DNA from: Sphingomonadaceae bacterium | GTDB lineage: Bacteria; Pseudomonadota; Alphaproteobacteria; Sphingomonadales; Sphingomonadaceae | DNA length: 5,999 nt | Assembly: GCA_019245455.1 (NCBI GenBank) | Contig: JAFARM010000376.1 | Span: 1 to 5,999 of the forward strand | Direction of reading: 5' to 3' | In this document: positions 1 through 5,999 of the stretch, in pieces | Position numbering within the stretch: the stretch's first letter is position 1 | How the letters are laid out: every line of letters begins with the position of its first letter | Notes under the pieces: model-generated | Told to the model about the DNA's origin: nothing | Seen by the model: the letters and a program-made list of their open reading frames with translations, nothing else | Databases searched by the model: none | Made by a program: the position numbers and the translations under genes

Positions 1-575
1 TGCGCCGCCTCTATGACCGCCTGCTCGTCCTTGCCGGACGCCGCGACGCCGAATGGTGGCTGGCGCTCGTTGCCTTCATCGACGGCGCGCTGTTCACCAT
101 CCCGCCCGAGCTGCTCCAGCTGCCGATGTCGATCGCGCGGCCGGCACGGTCGCTGCGCTACGGCGTCGTCGGCCTCGTCGCCTCCGCGGCGGGGGCGGTC
201 GTCGCCTACTATATCGGCGCGGCGCTGTTCGAGGGCGTCGCCCTGCCGCTGCTGCGCTTCCTCGGCCGCGAGGACGAGTTCCGCCGCTTCGCTACCGAAG
301 TCGCCAAGAACGCGCTGCTGTGGCCGCTCGCCTTCCTGCTGGCACCGATGCCGGCCGCGGTCGCGGCGGGCAGCGTCCACCTCGGCCTCGCCGGGGCGCT
401 CGCCGCGTCGGTCGTCGGCCGCGGCGGCCGCTTCCTGGTCGTCGCCGCGCTGCTCAAGCGCTACGGCGCCGTCGCCGAGCATTATATCGAGGCGCACTTC
501 CACCGCGTCGCGCTGATCGCCGCCGCCCTTGTCGCCGCCTATATCGGGTATCGCTATGTCCTCGCGGGTCGCTAA
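1..575 (+). CDS. yqaA: YqaA family (DedA/SNARE-associated-like) inner-membrane protein, start at window edge
   Basis: Integral membrane protein of the YqaA branch of the DedA superfamily; other DedA members are implicated in lipid flipping and envelope homeostasis, but the substrate of YqaA is not settled. The reading frame is open from base 3. Bases 1-2 are TG and the next codons read RRLYDR, matching the usual MxRRLYD opening, so the start codon probably occupies bases 0-2 and only its first base is missing (about 191 aa, normal size). Numbering from that start, hydrophobic segments lie near residues 19-45, 54-77, 105-123, 126-150 and 166-186. The family signature appears as FTIPPELLQLP (32-42), followed by IARP (45-48) and a GRGGRF turn (140-145). 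The usual TPFPYK loop is replaced by LAPMPAAVAAG (114-124), losing the lysine. It overlaps dsbB by 20 bp and is probably first in a dsbB-coq7 operon; any promoter lies outside the window. Confidence 0.78.
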   Translation, partial: RRLYDRLLVLAGRRDAEWWLALVAFIDGALFTIPPELLQLPMSIARPARSLRYGVVGLVASAAGAVVAYYIGAALFEGVALPLLRFLGREDEFRRFATEVAKNALLWPLAFLLAPMPAAVAAGSVHLGLAGALAASVVGRGGRFLVVAALLKRYGAVAEHYIEAHFHRVALIAAALVAAYIGYRYVLAGR

Positions 576-1026
576 CGCGCTCGTCCTCAGCGGCAGCGCG
601 GCGCTGCTCGGCGGGGCGCTCGCCTTCCAGTACCTGGGGGGTCTGGCACCGTGCGAGATGTGCCTGTGGCAGCGCTGGCCGCACGTCGCTGCGCTGGTTC
701 TGGGGCTCGTCGCCTGGGCGCTGGGTAGCCGGTGCGGCGTGGTCGCGCTGGCGGCGGTCGCGGTGCTGGCGTCGGCGGCGATCGGCTACTTCCATGCCGG
801 CGTCGAGTACCACTGGTGGGCCGGGCCGCAGGCGTGCACCGGTCCGGCGTTCGACATCCACAACCTCGCCGCCGCCCTTGCCGCGCCGATGATCCGCTGC
901 GATGCGGCGGCGTGGTCGCTGTTCGGCATCTCGATGGCCGGCTACAACGCCTTGATCTCGACCCTGATCGGAGGAGGCGCGCTGTGGCTGCTGAGACCCC
1001 GAGGCCCGAAACCGTCGACCAGATGA
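556..1026 (+). CDS. dsbB: Disulfide bond formation protein B
   Basis: Inner-membrane quinone reductase that reoxidises the periplasmic thiol oxidase DsbA and passes the electrons to ubiquinone. The 156-aa product has four hydrophobic segments and both essential cysteine pairs. These are C33-E-M-C36 followed by LWQR40, where R40 matches the quinone-contacting arginine of E. coli DsbB (C41xxC44xxxR48), and C94 with C115 in the second periplasmic loop (E. coli C104/C130). GYFHAGVEYHWWAGP (77-91) and WSLFGISMAGYN (120-131) are typical of alphaproteobacterial DsbB. I chose ATG 556 over an in-frame TTG at 529 because MSSRVANAL leads straight into the first membrane helix; a weak GGGT lies 7 bases upstream. 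The gene overlaps yqaA by 20 bp and coq7 by 43 bp, suggesting translational coupling. No dsbA is present in the window. Confidence 0.93.
   Translation: MSSRVANALVLSGSAALLGGALAFQYLGGLAPCEMCLWQRWPHVAALVLGLVAWALGSRCGVVALAAVAVLASAAIGYFHAGVEYHWWAGPQACTGPAFDIHNLAAALAAPMIRCDAAAWSLFGISMAGYNALISTLIGGGALWLLRPRGPKPSTR
971..976 (+). promoter_or_regulatory. Shine-Dalgarno site deciding the coq7 start
   Basis: GAGGAG lies inside the 3' end of dsbB, 7 bases before GTG 984. It is the best ribosome binding site in the cluster and the main reason for choosing GTG 984 over the in-frame ATG at 1023, which would start at the MIRVDHAGEYG motif itself. Confidence 0.7.
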
Positions 1027-1514
1027 TCCGCGTCGACCATGCCGGCGAGTACGGCGCGGCGCGGATCTACGCTGGGCAGCTGGCGGTGATGGGCGGACGG
1101 TCGCCTGTGGCCCCGGCGATCGGGCGGATGCGGGCGCAGGAGGCGCGCCACCTCGCCGTGTTCGACGACCTCGTCGTCCGCCGCCGCGTGCGGCCGACCG
1201 CGCTCCACCCGCTGTGGCACGTCGCCGGCTACCTGCTCGGCGTCGGCACGGCGCTGATCGGCCCGGAAGCGGCGATGGCGTGCACGGTCGCGGTCGAGAC
1301 GGAGATCGACCGCCATTATCAGGCGCAGCGCGACGCCCTTGCCGCCGCGGGGGACGTCGACGCGGAGCTCGCCGGCCATATCGAGGACTTCCAGGCCGAA
1401 GAGGTCGAGCATCGCGACACGGCGGCCGAGATGGGCGGCAGCGGCTACCCGGTGATGAGCGCTCTGATCCGCGCCGGCTGCCGCGCGGCGATCGCGGCGA
1501 CGAAGCGGGTCTGA
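984..1514 (+). CDS. coq7: Demethoxyubiquinone hydroxylase (COQ7/CAT5 family)
   Basis: Diiron monooxygenase that hydroxylates demethoxyubiquinone at C6, the penultimate step of ubiquinone synthesis, acting at the inner face of the membrane. The product is 176 aa from GTG 984, and all expected iron ligands are visible. They are E22 in MIRVDHAGEYGA, E53 and H56 in QEARH, E105 in CTVAVETEIDRHY, and E140 with H143 in EEVEHRD. The hydrophobic stretch WHVAGYLLGVGTALIGPEAAMA (78-99) corresponds to the family's membrane-associating region. The start falls within dsbB in another frame (43-bp overlap) and has its own GAGGAG site, so it is probably translated from the same mRNA as yqaA and dsbB. Its product's pathway supplies the ubiquinone that DsbB reduces. 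The stop lies in a palindrome shared with the convergent Nudix gene. Confidence 0.94.
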   Translation: MAAETPRPETVDQMIRVDHAGEYGAARIYAGQLAVMGGRSPVAPAIGRMRAQEARHLAVFDDLVVRRRVRPTALHPLWHVAGYLLGVGTALIGPEAAMACTVAVETEIDRHYQAQRDALAAAGDVDAELAGHIEDFQAEEVEHRDTAAEMGGSGYPVMSALIRAGCRAAIAATKRV

Positions 1515-1525
1515 CGCGGCGTCAG
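1511..1525. repeat. 15-bp perfect palindrome holding both convergent stop codons
   Basis: CTGACGC-G-GCGTCAG has 7-bp arms around one central base. It contains the coq7 TGA (1512-1514) and, on the other strand, the Nudix TGA (1522-1524), leaving only 7 bp between the genes. As RNA it could form a short stem from either direction, but no T-tract follows, so it is not a convincing intrinsic terminator. Confidence 0.75.
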
Positions 1526-2019
1526 ACGAGCGGCAGGGCGATCGCCAGGCGGCAGTCGATGACGCAGCCGCGCGCCCGCGCCGCCGCCAGCCACCCGGGC
1601 AACTCCGCCAGCGGCACGACGTGGACGGTGATGTCCTCGCCGTCGACCCCGCCGCCGGTGCCGGTGCGGGTCAGCCCGGTGGCGCGGAACAGGGTGAAGG
1701 TTTCCGCCGACATCCCCGCCGAGGTCGCATAGTCGCCAAGGTCGGCCCAGGTCGCGGCGGCGAACCCCGTCTCCTCGGCCAGCTCACGCGCGGCGGCGCG
1801 GGCGGGATCGAAGTCACCGTCGTCGCCGATCAGCCCAGCGGGAAGCTCGATCGTGGGCCGCATGAACGCGCGGCAAAGCTGCTCGACTAGGACGATCTCG
1901 CCCGCCTCGGTCGTCGCCAGGATCACTGCCGCGCCGGTCCCGCCGACGCGCGCCGCATATTCCCACGTCCCTTCGCGGCGGACTTCGAGATATCTGCCGC
2001 GCCACATCAGTTCGCTCAT
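1522..2019 (-). CDS. Nudix hydrolase, ADP-ribose pyrophosphatase-like
   Basis: Probable nucleoside-diphosphate-linked hydrolase of the Nudix superfamily; ADP-ribose or other nucleotide sugars are the likely substrates from its subfamily look, but specificity cannot be read from sequence. The 165-aa product is the usual length. The N-terminal half contains YLEVRREGTWEYAARV and the strand EIVLVEQLCRAFMRPTIELPAGLI (41-64), typical of the ADP-ribose pyrophosphatase group. The Nudix box runs from G62 to F86 and keeps the metal-binding core R78-E-L-x-E-E-x-G-F. The loop before it (GDDGDFDP) is longer than usual, so the canonical GX5E spacing is not met although the catalytic REXXEE is intact. The start is ATG, preceded on the minus strand by AGGG at about 7 bases. 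It converges on coq7 with 7 bp between stops and is divergent from the PEP-CTERM gene. Confidence 0.9.
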   Translation of the reverse strand: MSELMWRGRYLEVRREGTWEYAARVGGTGAAVILATTEAGEIVLVEQLCRAFMRPTIELPAGLIGDDGDFDPARAAARELAEETGFAAATWADLGDYATSAGMSAETFTLFRATGLTRTGTGGGVDGEDITVHVVPLAELPGWLAAARARGCVIDCRLAIALPLV

Positions 2020-2028
2020 GCGATCACC

Positions 2029-2073
2029 CTATCCGATCAACCCGGGGCGATAGCCAGCACCGCCATCGGATAG
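2029..2073. repeat. 9-bp perfect inverted repeat upstream of the Nudix gene
   Basis: CTATCCGAT (2029-2037) and ATCGGATAG (2065-2073) are exact reverse complements, 27 bases apart, starting 10 bases upstream of the Nudix start codon. They could be a dyad operator or a hairpin in the Nudix leader that would crowd its ribosome binding site. No second copy is visible elsewhere in the window. Confidence 0.5.
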
Positions 2074-2098
2074 ATACCCCGCCGTAACGTCTTTCTGA

Positions 2099-2123
2099 GG
2101 AACGTACCGAGGCGATTAGGGTT
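2099..2123 (+). promoter_or_regulatory. Possible EcfG-type promoter for the PEP-CTERM gene
   Basis: GGAAC (2099-2103) is followed after 17 bases by GTT (2121-2123). This fits the GGAAC-N16/17-(C)GTT pattern known for the alphaproteobacterial general stress sigma factor EcfG, although the base before GTT is G rather than C. Transcription would begin near 2128-2130, giving a leader of about 70 bases. No clear sigma-70 -35/-10 pair was seen in the region. Confidence 0.35.
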
Positions 2124-2159
2124 AACGCGCCACCTGGGCGTGTAACGCATCAGGGGGCT

Positions 2160-2180
2160 GCGGCCGCGTCCGGCCGCGTT
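2160..2180 (+). repeat. Direct repeat and small hairpin in the PEP-CTERM gene leader
   Basis: CGGCCGCGT occurs at 2161-2169 and again at 2171-2179, a period of 10 bases. The same segment can fold as GCGGCC (2160-2165) with GGCCGC (2172-2177) around a 6-base loop. It ends 8 bases before the ribosome binding site and may simply reflect GC-rich composition. Confidence 0.4.
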
Positions 2181-2198
2181 CGAGTGCGGAGTACGTCG

Positions 2199-2903
2199 AT
2201 GAACAAGAAGTTTCTGATCGCCGGCATCCTGGCGATCGGTGCCGCTGCGCCTGCGGCGGCGATCACCACCTTCGCCACCTTCTCCCCCAATTCGACCGAC
2301 AACATCAGCTATGTCGGCAACAGCGACGGCACGGGGACGATCAGCAGCACCGGCGCGCCGGTCACCTTCCACTTCCTCGACGCCTCGGGGGTCACCGCGG
2401 TCCAGGACGTGGCGGCGACGCTGACCTTCAGCGCGAGCACCGGCCCCGGATCGATCGTCGGCGGCGTCCTCGCCTATGCCCCGGTGACGTCGGGAAGCTT
2501 CAGGCTGATCGCCGACGCGCCGACGTCGTACATGGGGCACACGGGCACCAACCTTCTCAGCGGCAGGTTCAGCGGCGGCGTCTTCACCGGGTCGGTCGGC
2601 GGCTCGGTCGGCAGCCTGCTCAACTCGCTGCCGCCGGTGGCGGTGGCGTTCACCTCGAGCTTCCTCGGCTTCGGCAGCTCGACGGCGCGCGACATCTCGC
2701 TGGCGTTTGACGGCATCAACCCGCCGATCGGGACCAGCAACGGCAGCTTCACCGGAACGGTGAGCGGCAACTTCGGGGCGGACAGCTCGTCGGGGTCGCC
2801 CAACACCGTCCCCGAACCCGCCGCCTGGGCGCTGATGGTCGCCGGCTTCGGCCTGGTCGGCACCGCGGCGCGCCGCCGCGCGCCCGTCACGGTCGCCGCC
2901 TGA
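2199..2903 (+). CDS. Secreted PEPxxWA-CTERM sorting-domain protein
   Basis: Exported protein expected to be processed by an exosortase and released to, or held at, the cell surface; the biological role of the mature domain is not known to me. The 234-aa product starts at ATG 2199 with GGAG 7 bases upstream (2188-2191), preferred over an in-frame GTG at 2184. A classic Sec signal peptide occupies residues 1-21 (MNKKF, hydrophobic core, APAAA cleavage site). The mature part is rich in Gly, Ser and Thr, has no cysteine and looks beta-rich. The C-terminus carries the sorting signal V204-PEPAAWA, a transmembrane stretch (about 208-224) and the RRR cluster at 225-227. Only ten residues, APVTVAA at the end, follow the hydrophobic stretch with the arginines. 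No exosortase or polysaccharide gene is nearby, so the sorting machinery is encoded elsewhere. A strong intrinsic terminator follows immediately, so the gene appears monocistronic. Confidence 0.88.
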   Translation: MNKKFLIAGILAIGAAAPAAAITTFATFSPNSTDNISYVGNSDGTGTISSTGAPVTFHFLDASGVTAVQDVAATLTFSASTGPGSIVGGVLAYAPVTSGSFRLIADAPTSYMGHTGTNLLSGRFSGGVFTGSVGGSVGSLLNSLPPVAVAFTSSFLGFGSSTARDISLAFDGINPPIGTSNGSFTGTVSGNFGADSSSGSPNTVPEPAAWALMVAGFGLVGTAARRRAPVTVAA

Positions 2904-2908
2904 CGCGG

Positions 2909-2938
2909 AACCGCTGAGGGTGTCGCCGCGCGGCACCC

Positions 2939-2950
<12 letters not shown>
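2909..2950 (+). terminator. Intrinsic terminator of the PEP-CTERM gene, overlapping the acs 3' end
   Basis: AACCGCTGAGGGTG (2909-2922) pairs perfectly with CACCCTCAGCGGTT (2934-2947), a 14-bp stem with an 11-base loop, and five Ts lie at 2946-2950. It starts 6 bases after the PEP-CTERM stop codon. The acs stop codon (2939-2941, minus strand) and its last codons (RKNR) lie in the right arm and T-tract. On the minus strand the hairpin is followed only by TTCC, so termination of acs here would be weaker. Confidence 0.88.
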
Positions 2951-4876
<1,926 letters not shown>

Positions 4877-4881
4877 GGGCG

Positions 4882-4887
4882 CTCCCC
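4882..4887 (-). promoter_or_regulatory. Shine-Dalgarno site deciding the acs GTG start
   Basis: On the minus strand this reads GGGGAG, 5 bases before GTG 4876. It supports the 645-aa form over a 670-aa form starting at TTG 4951, which would add 25 residues absent from typical Acs proteins. Confidence 0.65.
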
Positions 4888-4914
4888 AGCCTTGTGGCGC
4901 GACGCTAGCAAAGC

Positions 4915-4940
4915 GGAACGACGCGGGCGAGGCGGACGTT
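4915..4940 (+). promoter_or_regulatory. Probable EcfG-type (general stress) promoter for the small-protein pair
   Basis: GGAAC (4915-4919) is followed after 17 bases by CGTT (4937-4940), matching within one base the GGAAC-N16/17-CGTT pattern of EcfG-dependent promoters in alphaproteobacteria. Transcription would start near 4946-4948, just before the AAGGAGA ribosome site. The whole divergent gap is 86 bp, so little room exists for another promoter. No convincing sigma-70 promoter was recognised for acs on the other strand. Confidence 0.5.
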
Positions 4941-4949
4941 CGGTCGCTC

Positions 4950-4956
4950 AAGGAGA
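4950..4956 (+). promoter_or_regulatory. Strong Shine-Dalgarno site for the first small gene
   Basis: AAGGAGA, close to the anti-SD complement, lies 6 bases before ATG 4963. This is the strongest ribosome binding site in the window and the best evidence that the small open frame after it is really translated. Confidence 0.75.
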
Positions 4957-4962
4957 CTGGTC

Positions 4963-5202
4963 ATGCCCGAACCCAGGAACGAACTCGGCTACGGCGACGT
5001 CGACGCCCGGCCCGATGCCCCCGACGACGCGAGCCCGAATGGCGAGCACGGCAGCGGCGGCCAGTCGGGCGGCGGCGCGCGCGCCGAGCCGGCCGAGACC
5101 ACCGGCGGCACCGGCTCGCCGGGCGGCCAGACCGACCCCGCCTACCGCGGCGGCGACAACCACAACGCGCCCCGCCGCGGCGACGGCAGCGACGCGCAGT
5201 GA
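4963..5202 (+). CDS. Small Gly/Asp/Pro-rich, probably disordered protein
   Basis: I do not recognise this 79-aa protein. It is strongly hydrophilic: 18 Gly and 9 Asp, with one Leu, one Val and no Cys, Ile, Lys, Phe or Trp, so it should be intrinsically disordered. It has no signal peptide or membrane segment. A somewhat ordered-looking N-terminus (MPEPRNELGYGDVDARPD) leads into Gly-rich linkers (GSGGQSGGG, 30-38; GGTGSPGG, 48-55) and a C-terminus of DPAYRGGDNHNAPRRGDGSD. A near-perfect Shine-Dalgarno site, ATG start and consistent G/C-ending codons support it as real. An EcfG-like promoter lies directly upstream, and the next small gene starts inside its stop codon (GTGA, 4-base overlap). Inference: a stress-induced cytoplasmic protein, possibly a hydrophilin-like protectant. 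An unrelated or unexpressed low-complexity frame remains possible. Confidence 0.68.
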   Translation: MPEPRNELGYGDVDARPDAPDDASPNGEHGSGGQSGGGARAEPAETTGGTGSPGGQTDPAYRGGDNHNAPRRGDGSDAQ

Positions 5203-5417
5203 GCGAGGCGGAAGGTACGAGCCGGCCGGCCGGAGATCCGACCCGCGTCGAAGGGGTCGAGCCGGCGACCAAGAGCCCCGGCCCGCTACCTGCCGCGCGC
5301 AACGGCGACGGTCACGCGGCCGGCACCAACTTCACCGGGGCGACACCGAAGGGCACCGAGACCGAGCGCGACGCGCCCGGCATCAGCAGCGACAAGCGCG
5401 GGGATGACGTGAGCTGA
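5199..5417 (+). CDS. Second small hydrophilic, probably disordered protein, coupled to the first
   Basis: I do not recognise this 72-aa protein. It starts at GTG 5199, sharing GTGA with the previous stop codon, and has no strong ribosome site of its own, so translation probably depends on re-initiation. It is rich in Gly, Thr, Ala, Pro and charged residues, and lacks Cys, Trp and Tyr. There is no signal peptide or membrane segment. The most distinctive stretch is GTNFTGATPKGTETERDAPG (42-61), which looks less repetitive than the rest and is the best candidate for a conserved core. Codons are mostly G/C-ending, slightly less strictly than in the first gene. The last residues, KRGDDVS, are encoded by DNA that is also the left arm of a terminator-like hairpin and matches the end of the neighbouring repeat, so the C-terminus may have been replaced or trimmed by repeat insertion. 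Confidence 0.6.
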   Translation: MSEAEGTSRPAGDPTRVEGVEPATKSPGPLPAARNGDGHAAGTNFTGATPKGTETERDAPGISSDKRGDDVS

Positions 5418-5460
5418 CGCTGAGCCGGTGCCTTGCTTCCACGTGCCATCCCCGCGTTTT
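5394..5460 (+). terminator. Terminator-like hairpin at the end of the small-protein pair
   Basis: CGCGGGGATG (5397-5406) pairs perfectly with CATCCCCGCG (5447-5456). The stem continues inward as ACGTG (5407-5411) with CACGT (5440-5444) past a 2-base bulge, and outward through a G-T wobble (5396/5457) and two A-T pairs. TTTT lies at 5457-5460. The loop is 28 bases. The left arm overlaps the stop region of the second small gene. Both arms resemble the ends of the adjacent repeat, so a repeat fragment seems to serve as terminator. Confidence 0.6.
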
Positions 5461-5482
5461 GCTCTCACGTGTCATCCCCGCG
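5441..5482 (+). repeat. Direct repeat of the repeat-element end
   Basis: ACGTGCCATCCCCGCG (5441-5456) and ACGTGTCATCCCCGCG (5467-5482) match at 15 of 16 bases with a 26-base offset. The second copy is the left end of the large inverted-repeat element. The first is a solitary end fragment, suggesting a partial or decayed neighbouring copy. Confidence 0.7.
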
Positions 5483-5584
5483 AAAGCGGGGACCCATCTC
5501 CCGAAGGTCGGCCCGCGACGACGTGCGTTGCTTCGCCACGCGGCGAGCCGCGGGAGATGGGTCCCCGCTTTCGCGAGGATGACA
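5470..5584. repeat. 115-bp intergenic element with 34-bp inverted arms (REP/MITE-like)
   Basis: Bases 5470-5503 and 5551-5584 are reverse complements over 34 positions with one mismatch (5478 against 5576), separated by a 47-base centre. Each arm also contains its own hairpin: CCCCGC-GAAA-GCGGGG (5476-5491), perfect in the left arm, and the same in reverse with one mismatch in the right arm. Repeats of this type, with GTCATCCCCGC ends, are familiar in intergenic regions of sphingomonads and other proteobacteria; copy number in this genome cannot be judged here. It encodes no credible protein. It sits between two convergent genes and may act as a two-way transcription or mRNA-decay barrier. 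Confidence 0.85.
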
Positions 5585-5609
5585 ACAAATATTCTGCGCG
5601 ACCGATTTG

Positions 5610-5999
5610 CTATCCCGCGAGCGCCTGCTTCACCAGCGCGTGGAGCAGCGTCGTCGCCACGGGATCGACCCCCGGCGCGTCGGCCGACAGGCGGAAGGTC
5701 GTCAGCACCGCCTTGCCGCGGCCGAACCAGCGTTCGGCGACGATCGCGCTCGCCTTGTGGCCCCAGCCGACGACGAGGCCGGCGGGGACGTGCGCCTCGT
5801 GCTCCCACGGCTTCATGCCCGTCAGCACCAGGTGCGGCACGACCCGCTCGAAGGACAGGTCAAACATCGGCCCGTTCTGCGGGTGCGCCGGGATGGCGGC
5901 GAAGACGCCGCTGCGCGCCAGCCAGCTGAACGCGGTGATCCAGTCGCCGCGCAGGATGTTGTCACGCGTCTGCGCGTACAGGCCCGGAAATGCCTGGTC
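5610..5999 (-). CDS. C-terminal part of a probable glycoside hydrolase family 2 protein (runs off the window)
   Basis: The frame is open from the right edge to a TAG at 5610-5612, giving the last 129 residues of a longer protein. They read DQAFPGLYAQTRDNILRGDWITAFSWL at the left, then FDLSFERVVPHLVLTG, AGLVVGWGHKASAIVAERWFGRGKAVLTTFRL and DAPGVDPVATTLLHALV. From memory this resembles the C-terminal accessory domain of large GH2 (beta-galactosidase/glucuronidase-like) proteins, where VGW-HKPAAL, the YGRG-VLTTFRL strand and GADPVAT-LL recur. The catalytic barrel would lie outside the window, so substrate and catalytic residues cannot be assessed. An internal ATG at 5867 is not a credible start because the conserved-looking sequence continues upstream of it. 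It converges on the small-protein pair, with the repeat element between. Confidence 0.5.
   Translation of the reverse strand, partial: DQAFPGLYAQTRDNILRGDWITAFSWLARSGVFAAIPAHPQNGPMFDLSFERVVPHLVLTGMKPWEHEAHVPAGLVVGWGHKASAIVAERWFGRGKAVLTTFRLSADAPGVDPVATTLLHALVKQALAG

Noticed and set aside
529..555. Upstream TTG start for dsbB
   Set aside because: It would add nine residues within yqaA with no supporting ribosome site; ATG 556 gives the normal DsbB N-terminus.
2037..2936. 299-codon minus-strand frame antisense to the PEP-CTERM gene
   Set aside because: The opposite strand has a signal peptide, a sorting signal and a terminator; this frame is Arg/Gly/Asp-rich with no recognisable domain.
4877..4951. 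25-residue N-terminal extension of Acs from TTG 4951
   Set aside because: TTG start with no good ribosome site in front. GTG 4876 has GGGGAG at 5 bases and gives the normal Acs N-terminus, and the extension would cover the divergent promoter region.
5397..5584. CRISPR array or riboswitch in the repeat-rich spacer
   Set aside because: The repeats are inverted or a single direct pair with no regular spacers and no cas gene; the structure is that of a dispersed palindromic element.
5459..5929. Plus-strand frame beginning VIPAKAGTHLP, and a minus-strand frame with WVPAFAGMT
   Set aside because: These peptides are translations of the inverted-repeat element, a well-known source of spurious gene calls.

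Overview
The window is very GC-rich with strongly G/C-ending codons. Its gene content points to an alphaproteobacterium of the Sphingomonadales (Sphingomonas-like). The pointers are a PEPxxWA-type PEP-CTERM protein, a YqaA-DsbB-COQ7 gene cluster, EcfG-like promoter motifs (GGAAC...GTT) and a dispersed intergenic repeat carrying the CCCCGC-GAAA-GCGGGG hairpin. This placement is inference from protein style, not a database result.

Layout. Bases 1-1514 (+) hold three overlapping genes: a YqaA/DedA-like membrane protein whose start codon probably straddles the left edge, the disulfide-bond protein DsbB, and the diiron demethoxyubiquinone hydroxylase COQ7. DsbB passes electrons to ubiquinone and COQ7 helps make it, so the cluster joins envelope redox to quinone synthesis. 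A convergent Nudix hydrolase (1522-2019, -) follows, with both stop codons lying in one 15-bp palindrome. A 179-bp divergent region (2020-2198) leads to a secreted PEP-CTERM protein (2199-2903, +). That gene ends in a strong intrinsic terminator which also encodes the last codons of the convergent acetyl-CoA synthetase gene (2939-4876, -).

An 86-bp divergent region (4877-4962) separates acs from two short, translationally coupled genes (4963-5202 and 5199-5417, +). They encode Gly/Asp/Pro-rich, probably disordered proteins that I do not recognise, and a well-placed GGAAC-N17-CGTT motif lies just upstream. A repeat-rich spacer (5394-5584) contains a terminator-like hairpin, a short direct repeat and a 115-bp element with 34-bp inverted arms. 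The window ends inside a minus-strand gene (5610-5999) that looks like the C-terminal end of a glycoside hydrolase family 2 protein.

Most of the window is ordinary core metabolism. The least explained part is the coupled small-protein pair with its stress-type promoter, next to repeat-derived sequence that supplies its terminator and the last residues of the second protein. No tRNA, rRNA, CRISPR array, transposase, phage gene or defence gene was seen. No stretch over 300 bases lacks a gene.
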